Source: Hymenobacter sp. CRA2
GTDB lineage: Bacteria > Bacteroidota > Bacteroidia > Cytophagales > Hymenobacteraceae
Direction of reading: 5' to 3'
NCBI RefSeq assembly: GCF_002007105.1
Contig: NZ_MVBC01000012.1
Coordinates: forward strand, 146,143 to 210,142
DNA length: 64,000 bases
Shown: positions 24,317 to 32,590 of the stretch, piece after piece
Position numbering within the stretch: the stretch's first letter is position 1
How the letters are laid out: each line of letters starts with the position of its first letter
Notes under the pieces: model-generated
Told to the model about the DNA's origin: nothing
Seen by the model: the letters and a program-made list of their open reading frames with translations, nothing else
The model's database searches: none
Translations under genes and position numbers: made by a program

Positions 24317-25660
24317 ATGCATTCACCTCGACTGCTCTCTTTACTGACGCTTGGCCTGAGCCTGATGGCCGCGGCCGCTCAAGCCCAAATCCCGTCGCCG
24401 TGGCACAAGGCCGCGCACAGCCTGGCTCGCTTGCCCGAGCTGGCGGCCCGCCGTACCCAGGCCACGGTGCTGCGCCCCGCTGCCCTCACGCGCTACCGCT
24501 GGGATGAGCTGCTGAACACGTGGAGCACCGACGTGCGGAGCCGCGCCTTTACCTACGACGCGCAGGCCCGCCTCACCAGCGAAACCGTAACCGACTCGGC
24601 CACGACTACGCCCTATTCGCGCATCCTGCACACCTTCACCGCCCAGGGGCAGCCGCTGGAAGACATCGACCAGGACTGGAACGGCACCGCCTGGGCAAAC
24701 AGCGCCCGCGTACTGGCCCTCTACGACGCCCGCGGGCGCTACGCCGGCGAAGAGCTCCAGGAGTGGAACAATAATGCCTGGACACCGGTGGCCGGCACCC
24801 GCGAAACGCACACCTACAACGCGGCCGGCCAGCTGACCGAAACGGTGTATGAGGATTTCGACGCCAATCAGAACAGCTACCGGCGGGCCGGGCGGGAAAC
24901 GTACACCGTCGGGCCCAACGGCGAGTGGACCGATGCCCTGGGCGAAGACTGGACCAACGGGGCTTATGTAAAGTCTTACCGGACCCGCAACATCACTTGG
25001 TACAGCTTTGCCGAGCTGAAGCCTTCGTTTTACGACTACCAGGACTGGAACGACGCCTCCGGCAGTTGGATCAACGACTCGCGCACCACCACGGTGTATC
25101 AGTCGAATGGCAGCTTTATATCGACGCGCCAGGTGCTGACCGGGCCGAACGTGTACGCCAACGTCCAACGGAAAACCGAAACCTACGACAACTTCGGCAC
25201 CCCACTTCTGAGCCAGGACGAGCGGTGGCAGGGCGGCCAATGGGTGGTGGAGGACGCCAGCCGCCACTTGCTCTCCTACAACGCTGACAACACCCTCCGG
25301 CGCGACGTGCAGCAGAATTACGACAACGGCACGTACACCAACACCGTCCGCGACGTGTACGGCAGCTACCAGTCCATCGTGCTGGCAACCCGCACGGTGG
25401 CTGCCACCGTACCGGCTCAGCTATACCCCAACCCTACCACCGCCACTGCCTGGCTGGAACTCGGCAGCGCCCGTACCCAGGGGCCCCTGAGCGGGCAGCT
25501 GCTCAACGCTCTGGGCCAAACGGTGCGCCCGCTGCGCCTGACCCCGGCCGCCAGCACCCAGCGCTACGCCCTGGACCTTACCGGGCTGGCCCCGGGCGCG
25601 TACACCGTCCGGCTGCACGCCGATACGGGCAGTGTGGTGCAGCGCATCGTGAAAGAGTAG
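24317..25660 (+). CDS. Secreted protein with imperfect repeats and T9SS sorting domain
   Basis: A 447-residue surface protein. A signal peptide ends AAAQAQ. The central 350 residues contain imperfect ~40-residue repeats of the type TxTYxAxGQLxExxxxDWNxxxW, with recurring DWNGTAWANS, EWNNNAWTPV and DWNDASGSWIND, related in feel to YD/RHS-type beta repeats. The C-terminus (LYPNPTTATAWLELGSA ... GQLLNALGQTV ... GLAPGAYTVRLHA ... RIVKE) is a type A T9SS sorting domain. It probably forms a cell-surface adhesive or structural strand. It has its own terminator (25683-25719). The repeats are clear; the role is unknown. Confidence 0.9.
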   Translation: MHSPRLLSLLTLGLSLMAAAAQAQIPSPWHKAAHSLARLPELAARRTQATVLRPAALTRYRWDELLNTWSTDVRSRAFTYDAQARLTSETVTDSATTTPYSRILHTFTAQGQPLEDIDQDWNGTAWANSARVLALYDARGRYAGEELQEWNNNAWTPVAGTRETHTYNAAGQLTETVYEDFDANQNSYRRAGRETYTVGPNGEWTDALGEDWTNGAYVKSYRTRNITWYSFAELKPSFYDYQDWNDASGSWINDSRTTTVYQSNGSFISTRQVLTGPNVYANVQRKTETYDNFGTPLLSQDERWQGGQWVVEDASRHLLSYNADNTLRRDVQQNYDNGTYTNTVRDVYGSYQSIVLATRTVAATVPAQLYPNPTTATAWLELGSARTQGPLSGQLLNALGQTVRPLRLTPAASTQRYALDLTGLAPGAYTVRLHADTGSVVQRIVKE

Positions 25661-25682
25661 CAGCTCACAGTGCGGACAGAAA

Positions 25683-25719
25683 GACAAAGCCCCGGCAGAA
25701 ATTCTGCCGGGGCTTTGTC
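25683..25719. terminator. Bidirectional terminator, 18-bp stem
   Basis: Bases 25683-25700 and 25702-25719 are exact inverted repeats around one base, with A and T tracts within the ends. It lies between the T9SS gene (+) and the small lipoprotein (-). Confidence 0.9.
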
Positions 25720-25762
25720 GTACGGTGGAGGTCAGTAGCTGGACTGCGGAAGCTCCTGCTCG

Positions 25763-26011
25763 TTAGCGCACCACAATCACGCGGTGCGGGCGGGGCACCG
25801 GACGGTAATACCCGCCGCGGCCGTAGTACGGGCGCACGGGGCGGGGTCGGTAATAGGGCCGCGGCTGATAGTAAGGCCGGGGCGTGACGATGACAGCGGG
25901 CGGCGGAGGGGGCGGGCCCACCACGGTATAGCCCGGCGTGACGCAGCTCGTTAGCAGGCTGCCCACGGCCAGCATCGTTAGCAGCAGGAAGATTTTCAGC
26001 GGGTTCTTCAT
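25763..26011 (-). CDS. Small Pro/Tyr-rich lipoprotein
   Basis: An 82-residue lipoprotein. The lipobox LLTSC places the lipidated Cys at 23. The mature part begins with a Pro run (GPPPPPPA) and continues in PYYxPRPYYRPRP-type repeats rich in Pro, Tyr and Arg, ending RVIVVR. The composition suggests an extended, unfolded, basic surface or periplasmic chain, perhaps interacting with peptidoglycan or polysaccharide; no family was recognised. It is transcribed away from the DUF4249 operon direction only in the sense that it is the last gene on the strand; a terminator follows. Confidence 0.75.
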   Translation of the reverse strand: MKNPLKIFLLLTMLAVGSLLTSCVTPGYTVVGPPPPPPAVIVTPRPYYQPRPYYRPRPVRPYYGRGGYYRPVPRPHRVIVVR

Positions 26012-26120
26012 ATGGCAAAGCGCCGGCGGGCGCGGTTGGGTTCTACCCGTTTAGACGCAAGCCGCGCCCGCAGGTTTAATCCGCTCTGCCTAAGAATTTT
26101 GCCGACTGCGCCGCAGCGGG

Positions 26121-27092
26121 CTACAGGCGTACCTGGGCGCGGCTATCGGTGGCCCCGCCAAAGATGCCGAAGCCCGGCTGCACGTTGGAGTACAGCGGCG
26201 TGGGCTCGGCAAAGGGGTTGCCGTCGTTGTCGCTGTACTGGATGTAGCTGTTCAGAAACTGAAACAAATCCGGCGTGAGGTGGGTGAGCGTTACCAGCAG
26301 GTAACGCGCGTTGCTGGGGTTGTAGGTTCCGTTGTCATAGTACTCCACGTTGTTGGAGAAGCTCACGCGCTGCCCGTTCACGGTGGCGTCGGAAAAGGGG
26401 TACATGTCGTAGGGGCTGCTGCCGGACAGGCGCAGGCTGGTGATATCCAGGCCGTTTTCGTCGTCTTCCACGCTCACGTAGCCCATGCCGCGGCCCTGCT
26501 GATCCACGATCTGAGCCGTGGCCAGGTAGTAGTCGCGGCTGCCGGCCGGGTCGTCGAAGCTCACCGTCACGCGGGCGCGGGTCAGCCCATTGGAGTTGCT
26601 GCTGAGCGGTGCCACATTCACCTGCACCGCCACTTCGTCGGGCAGGGTGAGGCTGCTGGTGGCCGGCTCCACACCGGGCACGCTTACGCGCACGGCGTAC
26701 TGCTGGCCGGGCCGGAACCGGTAGCGCAGCACCGGGCGGTACATCCCGTTCTGGTAGCCGTAGGGGTTCTGGCTGGGCGGCGCCACGGGGCGGTAGCGCT
26801 CCACCACGTTTCCGCTGCCGTCGCTGATTTCGATAGTGGCGTTGTTGCGACCCTGCAGGGGCGTCAGGTCATACAGGCGCTGGCTCACGCTCACGAAGGG
26901 CTGGCGCGTGATGTACAGCTGGCGCACCACCGAGTCGCTGGGCGCGAGGTTATCAATGGTCAGGGCCAGGGCCACGCGGGGCGTATGCTCGGGCTCGGGC
27001 ACGTCGATGGCCGTGTCGCAGCCGGTCAGCAGCAAGGCCAGGGCGCCCAGTCCGGTGGCTTTATGGAAAAACGAAGTCAGTACAGAGTTCAT
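26121..27092 (-). CDS. DUF4249 lipoprotein, partner of TonB receptor
   Basis: A 323-residue outer-membrane lipoprotein (lipobox LLTGC, Cys25) of the DUF4249 family. It contains the N-terminal CDTAIDVPEPEHTPRVALALTI, typical of the family, and Ig-like beta sandwich segments such as TIEISDGSGNVVERY and RFRPGQQYAVRVSVPG, ending with ILPF-like strand FQFLNSYIQYSDND and GIFGGATDSRAQVRL. DUF4249 genes follow TonB-dependent receptors in Bacteroidota, and here the start lies 12 bases after the receptor stop, so they form one transcript. Their role, perhaps substrate capture for the receptor, is unproven. Confidence 0.9.
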   Translation of the reverse strand: MNSVLTSFFHKATGLGALALLLTGCDTAIDVPEPEHTPRVALALTIDNLAPSDSVVRQLYITRQPFVSVSQRLYDLTPLQGRNNATIEISDGSGNVVERYRPVAPPSQNPYGYQNGMYRPVLRYRFRPGQQYAVRVSVPGVEPATSSLTLPDEVAVQVNVAPLSSNSNGLTRARVTVSFDDPAGSRDYYLATAQIVDQQGRGMGYVSVEDDENGLDITSLRLSGSSPYDMYPFSDATVNGQRVSFSNNVEYYDNGTYNPSNARYLLVTLTHLTPDLFQFLNSYIQYSDNDGNPFAEPTPLYSNVQPGFGIFGGATDSRAQVRL

Positions 27093-27104
27093 CGGACGGG
27101 GCGA

Positions 27105-29525
27105 TTAGAAGCGGAAACTTTTGCTGAAGGAAGGAATGACGGGGAACAGGCTGATCTGCCGGTAGCTCGGCTTGCGTTCCACGTTGCCGTAGGGGTCCTG
27201 GTAGCCGCTCTGGAAGTAGATGAAGTAGGGGTTGTTGCGGCTGTAGGCGTTGTAGAGCGAGAAGCTGTTCACGACTTCGCCCCACTTCTTCTTCTTGGTG
27301 TGGCTCAGGTCGAGGTCCATGCGGTGGTAGGCGCGCATGCGGTAGGAGTTGCGCGGCCCGTAGTCGTCAAACTCGTACAGGTTGGGGCCCAGGGTGTAGC
27401 GCCCGCGCGAGAGCGTGACGGCGTTGCCGGTACCATATACCCAGGTGCCGGACAGCCGCAGCGTGGGCGAAAACTGGTGAATGACCACCAACGTTGCGTC
27501 GTGGCGCCGGTCGTATTTGTAAGGGAAAATCTGGCCGTTGTTCAGCTCGGCAAACTTGCGCTTGCTCCACGCGAGCGTGTAGCCGATCCAGCCGGTGGTG
27601 CGCCCCGATTTCTTCTGCAGAAACACCTCCGCTCCGTAGGCCCAGCCCTTGCCGCTGGTCACCTTGTCCTCCCAGTTGCTGTCGGTGGTGCCGAGGAAGC
27701 TGGCGCCCTCGCGGTACTCGATCAGCCGCTGCATGGGCTTGTAGTAGGTTTCCAGGCTCAGCTCGTAGTCCTCGTCCTTGAAGCGCAGGTTGCGGGCCGC
27801 GCCCAGCGCCACCTGCTGGGCCTTCTGCGGCTTCACCTTGGGCGTGGCGGGCACCCACAGGTCGGTGGGCAGGCCGATGCCGCTGTTGGTGAGCAGGTGA
27901 ATGTACTGCGTGGTGCGGGCGTACGAGGCTTTCAAGGACCAGTCCTCGGTGAGCAGGTAGCGGGCGGCCACGCGCGGCTCCACCGAGGGGTAGAGCTTGC
28001 TGCGCACCAAGAAGCTGTTGAGGCGCAGGCCGCCGTTCAGCTTCAGGCGCTCCGTTACTTTATAATCGTCCTCGGCGTAGAGGCTGGCTTCCTGCGCTTG
28101 GGTGCGCGTGCCAATCTTGAAGTTGATGTTGTCGTTGGGGTCGTTGCTCTTGGCCTGGGCCGCGCCGGGCCGGAACTGGTGCCAGATGAATTGCCCGCCG
28201 AAGCGCACGTAGTGGTCGGGCAACGGCACATAATCGAAGTCCGACTTCAGGCTCCAGTCGCTGATGTTGGAGAGGTACTTGAGCGAGAACTTGTCGGTGC
28301 GGGGCACGCCGTTGTCGCGGCGGCGCTCCTCCTGCTCAATACCCACGTCGAACTGGTAACGACTGAAGGTCAGGTGCGTGTTGACGAACAGCCGGTCGTG
28401 AATGACGTGGTTCCAGCGCAGGGCCGAGGTCAGGTTGCCCCAGCCCAGACCGTCGCGCTCCTTGGAGTACTCGCCGTCGTTGCCGTAGGTGTCCTTGAAG
28501 CGGGAGTAGAACTTGTCACGGCCGGTGTAGGCGCTCAGGTACAGCCGGTCGCGCTGCCCGAGCTTCCAGTTCACCTTGGCGTTGAGGTCGTGGAAAAAGT
28601 AGCCCACGGTGGGCCGCTCGTCGCGCGGGATGCCCTCCGAGGCCATGACCAGGTTGATCAGCGGGCGGGCCAGCAGGTCGATGTAGGTACGGCGTGCCGA
28701 CACGATAAAGGAGGCCGTATCCTTCTTGATGGGCCCTTCCAGCGTCACGCGCGAGGCAATGATGCCGATGCCACCCTCGCCGTGAAACTCCTGCATGTTG
28801 CCCTCCTTCATCGAAATATCGAGCACCGAGGACAGGCGCCCGCCGTAGCGGGCCGGGAAGCCGCCCTTCACCAGCTCCACGTTGTTCAGCGCGTCGGCGT
28901 TGAACACGGAGAAGAAGCCAAACAGGTGCGAAGCGTTATACACCGGCGTACCATCGAGCAGAATCAGGTTCTGGTCAGGCGAGCCGCCGCGCACGTACAG
29001 GCCGTTCTGGCCCTCGCCGCCGCTCTGCACGCCGGGCAGCAGCTGCAGCACCTTCAGCACGTCCCGCTCGCCGAACAGCGCCGGCACGGCCTTTATCTGG
29101 CTCAGCGGGATGTTGACGGTGCCCATGCGCGTGGTCTGCGCAATCTGCTCCTCCCGGGCGCCCACCACCTCCACCGATTGCAGCTCGCTGGTAGCCGGCT
29201 GCAATCGGATAGTCAGCGCCTGGCTTTTGTCGAGGCGCACGGGCACGAGCTGGCGCTGGTAGCCCAGGTACGACACCAGCAGGCGCGTGGTGTCGCCGGT
29301 GGCCGGCAGCGTGAGGGAGAAGAAGCCGTAGGTGTTGGTGCTGGTGCCCTGGTGCGAGGCTGGGTGCACCACGGCTACCCCGATGAGGTTTTCGCCGGTG
29401 CTGGCGTCGCGCACGTAGCCGCTAAAGGTGGCGCGCGCCGGGGCGGGCTGCTGGGCCCGCGCCGCTGTAATAGCTATGGGGCTACACAATGCTACAAACA
29501 CGCCAATGCGTAATCTTGTATTCAT
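27105..29525 (-). CDS. TonB-dependent outer-membrane receptor
   Basis: An 806-residue TonB-dependent transporter. Signal peptide from ATG at 29525 (MNTRLRIGVFVALCSPIAITAARAQ), then a carboxypeptidase-regulatory-like domain (residues ~30-115: FSGYVRDASTGENLIGVAVV ... NTYGFFSLTLPATGD), a plug (~125-240: VPALFGERDVLKVLQLLPGV, GLYVRGGSPDQNLILLDG, VELVKGGFPARYGGR), and a 22-strand barrel ending SLFPVIPSFSKSFRF with the aromatic final residue. A partner DUF4249 lipoprotein follows. Substrate unknown; such pairs may import a metal chelate, peptide or sugar, but no SusD-like gene is present. A promoter with an adjacent palindrome (29559-29608) precedes it. Confidence 0.95.
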   Translation of the reverse strand: MNTRLRIGVFVALCSPIAITAARAQQPAPARATFSGYVRDASTGENLIGVAVVHPASHQGTSTNTYGFFSLTLPATGDTTRLLVSYLGYQRQLVPVRLDKSQALTIRLQPATSELQSVEVVGAREEQIAQTTRMGTVNIPLSQIKAVPALFGERDVLKVLQLLPGVQSGGEGQNGLYVRGGSPDQNLILLDGTPVYNASHLFGFFSVFNADALNNVELVKGGFPARYGGRLSSVLDISMKEGNMQEFHGEGGIGIIASRVTLEGPIKKDTASFIVSARRTYIDLLARPLINLVMASEGIPRDERPTVGYFFHDLNAKVNWKLGQRDRLYLSAYTGRDKFYSRFKDTYGNDGEYSKERDGLGWGNLTSALRWNHVIHDRLFVNTHLTFSRYQFDVGIEQEERRRDNGVPRTDKFSLKYLSNISDWSLKSDFDYVPLPDHYVRFGGQFIWHQFRPGAAQAKSNDPNDNINFKIGTRTQAQEASLYAEDDYKVTERLKLNGGLRLNSFLVRSKLYPSVEPRVAARYLLTEDWSLKASYARTTQYIHLLTNSGIGLPTDLWVPATPKVKPQKAQQVALGAARNLRFKDEDYELSLETYYKPMQRLIEYREGASFLGTTDSNWEDKVTSGKGWAYGAEVFLQKKSGRTTGWIGYTLAWSKRKFAELNNGQIFPYKYDRRHDATLVVIHQFSPTLRLSGTWVYGTGNAVTLSRGRYTLGPNLYEFDDYGPRNSYRMRAYHRMDLDLSHTKKKKWGEVVNSFSLYNAYSRNNPYFIYFQSGYQDPYGNVERKPSYRQISLFPVIPSFSKSFRF

Positions 29526-29558
29526 AGAGTACGGAATAGGAAAAGAGGAAGTAGTAAA

Positions 29559-29608
29559 CAAAGCTACCAATACCGTGCCGCTGAACGCAACCACACAATG
29601 ATGTGTGG
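29559..29608 (-). promoter_or_regulatory. Promoter with upstream palindrome for the TonB receptor operon
   Basis: On the minus strand: TTG (29588-29590) and TAGCTTTG (29559-29566), 21 bp apart, match the -33/-7 consensus. Immediately upstream lies CCACACA, ATGA, TGTGTGG (29591-29608), a 7-bp palindrome that could bind an activator or repressor. The leader is about 30 nt. Confidence 0.65.
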
Positions 29609-29680
29609 CAACAACTTGTCAATCAGCGCGCCTTTATGCCTCCAGAGTCAGGCCTGCACCGCGAAGTTGTATCGGCTATA

Positions 29681-29717
29681 AAAAAAGCCCCCGCCCGGTA
29701 CGAAACCGGGCGGGGGC
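29681..29717 (-). terminator. Intrinsic terminator after OmpH-like gene
   Basis: Thirteen-base arms (29687-29699, 29705-29717) with a 5-base loop; on the minus strand the stem is followed by seven T residues. It ends the OmpH/Skp-like transcript. Confidence 0.9.
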
Positions 29718-29734
29718 CAATGCTAAAGTGTGCG

Positions 29735-30427
29735 TTATTTCCGGGCCGCGTATTGGGCATTGAGCCGCTTGAGCACGATGTCGGTGATGTCGAGGCCCGG
29801 GCGGGCGTAGGCAATGGTGCCGCCGCCCGCTACCAGAATCAGGTCGTAGTTGTTTTCCTTGCCGTAGCCTTCCAGCAACTTGTTCACCTTGGTGAGCACC
29901 TGCTCGGTCATCTTGGCTTCTTCCTGCTGGGCCTGCTGCTGCAGTTGCTGCTGCTGCTGGGCCACCTGCTGCTCCTGGGCCTGCAGGCGCTGCTCGGTGG
30001 CGGCGCGCTGCTCGTCGGTCATACCGGCCGCCGACTTCTGATAAGCCTGCACGGCGCTTTGCAGGGCGCGCACGCTCGTTTCGTGCTGACGCTGCCAGCC
30101 GGCGGCTTTCCGCTCAAAGGCTTTGCGCGCGTCCTGCAGCCCTTTGTAGCTGTCCAGCAGCTTGTTCGATTCCACGTAGGCCACTTTGCGCAGGTTGTCG
30201 GCCGGGGCGGTGGCGGCGGTAGCGGCTGGTGCCGGAGTGGCCGAGGCCGTAGCCGCCGGAGTTTCGGCCGAGTCGACCGTTGCCACGGTAGTTTCCTCCT
30301 GGGCGGGTGCAGCGGCGGGTGCGGTGGCCGGGGCAGCCGGCTTCTGGGCGAAATGCAGGTAGAACAGCACCCCGACGGCAATCAGCAGGATGGCGTTGAG
30401 GGCAAGTTGGAGCGAGGAGTTTTTCAT
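29735..30427 (-). CDS. OmpH/Skp-like periplasmic chaperone, membrane-anchored
   Basis: A 230-residue protein. An uncleaved N-terminal span (LALNAILLIAVGVLFYLHFA) anchors it, then comes an Ala/Pro/Thr-rich linker of ~60 residues, then an OmpH/Skp domain: KVAYVESNKLLDSYKGLQDARKAFERKAAGWQ, a long Gln-rich coiled coil (EQRLQAQEQQVAQQQQQLQQQAQQEEAK) and the final LLEGYGKENNYDLILVAGGGTIAYARPGLDITDIVLKRLN. Skp-type proteins hold unfolded outer-membrane proteins. ATG at 30427 (MKNSSLQLALNA) is preferred over an in-frame start at 30475. The long linker and anchor differ from soluble Skp. Confidence 0.88.
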   Translation of the reverse strand: MKNSSLQLALNAILLIAVGVLFYLHFAQKPAAPATAPAAAPAQEETTVATVDSAETPAATASATPAPAATAATAPADNLRKVAYVESNKLLDSYKGLQDARKAFERKAAGWQRQHETSVRALQSAVQAYQKSAAGMTDEQRAATEQRLQAQEQQVAQQQQQLQQQAQQEEAKMTEQVLTKVNKLLEGYGKENNYDLILVAGGGTIAYARPGLDITDIVLKRLNAQYAARK

Positions 30428-30526
30428 GCGAATCAAAAGAGCCGCCGCGGCGTTGGCGGGGCCCAAGGTCAACAAAGAAACGGGGAAATACTGAGTTTAT
30501 TGGCCGGCGCTACGGCTGCGCCGCGC

Positions 30527-31534
30527 TTACGCCGACGCGGCCGTAGCGCCTGGTTCCGGCACGGCAATGTGCAGCAGCGCGTCGCCCTGGTTGACCACCG
30601 GCATGTGGTTCAGCCCGATGATGTAGCCGCTCAGGGGCGACTCCAGCCGCACGGCCATTTCGCCGTACGGGTCGGCCACGATGCCGTACTCCTGCCCTTT
30701 TTCCAGGTACTGCCCGGTTTTCAGTCTCGTCCGAAACAGGCCCGAATACTTGGCCCGCAGCCAGGTATGGCGGCGGCACACCACCGTGGCCTGCGTGGGC
30801 GCGGGTGCCTCGTCCAGCATGCCCAGGTACTGCAGAAAGCGGAACGTGCCGGCCGAAGCCAGCTCGATGCCGGGCTCATCCAGCCGCAGCGACTCCCCGG
30901 TTTCGTACACGATGATGCGCCGGCCCTGGCGCATGGCCGCCTCGCGCAGGGAGCCCGGCCGCAGCTCGGCGTGCAGCGTAAAGGGGGCGGCAAACGCGGC
31001 CGCCAGCGCGTCGGTTTCCGCATCGACGCCGAGCAGGCAGCGCACCTGCGGGTGGTTGGAGCGGGCCGCGCCGCCGGTATGAAAATCAATGCCGTAGTCC
31101 ACCAGCGGCATGATTTCGCGCATGAAGCGGTGGGCCACCCGGCTGGCTACCGAACCGCGCGGAGAGCCGGGAAACGAGCGGTTGACGTCCTTGCCGTCGG
31201 GCACCTCGCGCGAGAAGTTCAGGAAGCCGTAGATGTTCAGGATAGGAATGGCAATGATGGTGCCGCGCAGCGGATGCTGCAGCTGCCCGCGCCGGATCAT
31301 GCGCCGGATGGTTTCGATGCCGTTCACTTCGTCGCCGTGCATGCCGGCCATCAGCAGCACCGTGGGGCCGGGCACGGGGGAGCGGAACACGTGCACCGGC
31401 ACGTCGATAACGGTGCCGGAAGGTAGTTTGGCGATGATCAGGCGGGTGAGCACCTGCTCGCCGGGGCGAATGGTAAGGCCGTTGAGCAGGAAGTCGGCAG
31501 GGCCGTGGTGCGTGGCGGCGGGCGTGTCGGACAA
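30527..31534 (-). CDS. Succinylglutamate desuccinylase/aspartoacylase family protein
   Basis: A 335-residue M14-type zinc hydrolase of the AstE/AspA family. Zn ligands: His and Glu in AGMHGDEVNG and the later His of DYGIDFHTGGAARSNHP; NRSFPGSPRGSVASRVAHRF and VYETGESLRLDEPGI are family segments, followed by a biotinyl-like C-terminal fold (RLESPLSGYIIGLNHMPVVNQGDALLHI). This type often travels with RimK-like ligases and retropepsin-like RimB proteins, both present just upstream (32591, 33607), and probably removes or remodels a peptide or acyl group in that system. The first codon is TTG at 31534; the exact start is uncertain. Confidence 0.9.
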   Translation of the reverse strand: MSDTPAATHHGPADFLLNGLTIRPGEQVLTRLIIAKLPSGTVIDVPVHVFRSPVPGPTVLLMAGMHGDEVNGIETIRRMIRRGQLQHPLRGTIIAIPILNIYGFLNFSREVPDGKDVNRSFPGSPRGSVASRVAHRFMREIMPLVDYGIDFHTGGAARSNHPQVRCLLGVDAETDALAAAFAAPFTLHAELRPGSLREAAMRQGRRIIVYETGESLRLDEPGIELASAGTFRFLQYLGMLDEAPAPTQATVVCRRHTWLRAKYSGLFRTRLKTGQYLEKGQEYGIVADPYGEMAVRLESPLSGYIIGLNHMPVVNQGDALLHIAVPEPGATAASA

Positions 31535-31555
31535 GGGCTAAGCGGTAAGAAGCAG

Positions 31556-31588
31556 AAGGCCGCCAACCCGGGCGGGTTCGGCGGCCTT
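31556..31588 (-). terminator. GC-rich hairpin between T9SS lipoprotein and AstE-like genes
   Basis: AAGGCCGCC and GGCGGCCTT pair around an inner AACCC/GGGTT stem. No long T-run follows on the minus strand, so termination may be partial and downstream genes could still be read. Confidence 0.6.
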
Positions 31589-31620
31589 TAATTTCTCGAT
31601 AATTCCGCACATCGGCATGG

Positions 31621-32451
31621 CTACTCCACCACCAGCCGCTGAGTGGCCGTAGTGCCGCGGGCGCCGGCGCGCACCCGCAGCACGTAGGTGCCCGGCGCAC
31701 GGCCGGCCAAGGAAAGCGTCAGCTGTTCGGCGGCTTGCACCGGGGTTTGGTACACGCGCCGGCCGTGGCTGTCCAGCAGTTCCAGCGTGCCGCGGGCGGC
31801 CGCCGAGTCCAGCTGCACGTGCGCGTACTCGCGGGCCGGGTTGGGGTACACGCTATGGATCAGCCCGGCCGCCATGGCCCTGGGCACAGCGGTTGGCCGC
31901 CGGACCGGTACCGGCAGCTCCACCACCCGGTAGGCCGGGCAGCTATCCACGGCCATTTCGAAGAAAGGGCGCAGGGTTGGGGCGTCGTAGCGCAGGCGCA
32001 GCACGTCTTTTTTGTCGTCGCGGAAGCTGATCAGCTCTTCGTAGTCGCCGTCGTCCACGGCACGCCGCAGCAGCTCGGCCTGGCGCCAGGTGCCCACCAG
32101 GCCCTGCACCTGCCCACGCCCGATGCGCGCCGCGTGCACGTCGTAGACCGAGTCGGTATACGGCTGGGTAATGTAGTACAGGCCCCGGTAGCGGTTTACC
32201 CAGCCGCGCAGCACCGTGTCGCCGGAGGCGGCGTTTGTTAAGATGTTCAGGCGGCTGCTGGGTTCGTAGCCCACGCGCAGCTGCAGCGTGTCACGCGGCC
32301 CGATGAGCGTCAGCTGCGGCCCGAGCACGCGCGCCAGGTTCAGCGGGTGGCGCACCGCGTACGGCTCAAACGTGACGGCGGAGTCGCAGCTGCTTAGGAC
32401 CAGCAGCAGGGCCAGCGCGCTTATGCAGCGCCTAATGGTTAGGAGGTTCAT
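31621..32451 (-). CDS. Lipoprotein with C-terminal T9SS sorting domain
   Basis: A 276-residue protein with two export signals. The N-terminus is a lipoprotein signal (LALLLVLSSC, Cys22). The middle (LGPQLTLIGPRDTLQLRVGY, VHAARIGRGQVQGLVGTW) is beta-rich and unrecognised. The last ~80 residues (HSVYPNPAREYAHVQLD ... TLELLDSHGRRVYQTPVQ ... GRAPGTYVLRVRAG ... TQRLVVE) are a type A T9SS domain. T9SS cargoes normally use a cleavable Sec signal, so a lipobox with a sorting domain is unusual. It sits inside the RimK/AstE cluster; a palindrome (32459-32487, GCTGGTTAT/ATAACCAGC) lies just before its ATG. Confidence 0.85.
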   Translation of the reverse strand: MNLLTIRRCISALALLLVLSSCDSAVTFEPYAVRHPLNLARVLGPQLTLIGPRDTLQLRVGYEPSSRLNILTNAASGDTVLRGWVNRYRGLYYITQPYTDSVYDVHAARIGRGQVQGLVGTWRQAELLRRAVDDGDYEELISFRDDKKDVLRLRYDAPTLRPFFEMAVDSCPAYRVVELPVPVRRPTAVPRAMAAGLIHSVYPNPAREYAHVQLDSAAARGTLELLDSHGRRVYQTPVQAAEQLTLSLAGRAPGTYVLRVRAGARGTTATQRLVVE

Positions 32452-32590
32452 AGCGGGGCTGGTTATTGGTTACCGTTGATAACCAGCCGGCTCGAAAGGT
32501 CACCCGCCACCCTATTCCTTGTTCGGGCTATGCCTGAAAACGCTCGTACGCCCTGCGTCGACTGCACTCAGCAGGACCGTTCAGCCAGCC

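Noticed and set aside
26280..29513. 1077-codon open frame on the plus strand opposite the TonB receptor and DUF4249 genes
   Set aside because: It lies fully antisense to two well-recognised genes, is rich in Val/Gly/His/Gln and has no motif. Such shadows arise in GC-rich DNA when the sense codons avoid the complement of stops.
29603..31426. 607-codon open frame opposite the OmpH-like and AstE-like genes
   Set aside because: It crosses a terminator and two real genes on the other strand, so it is not a plausible unit.
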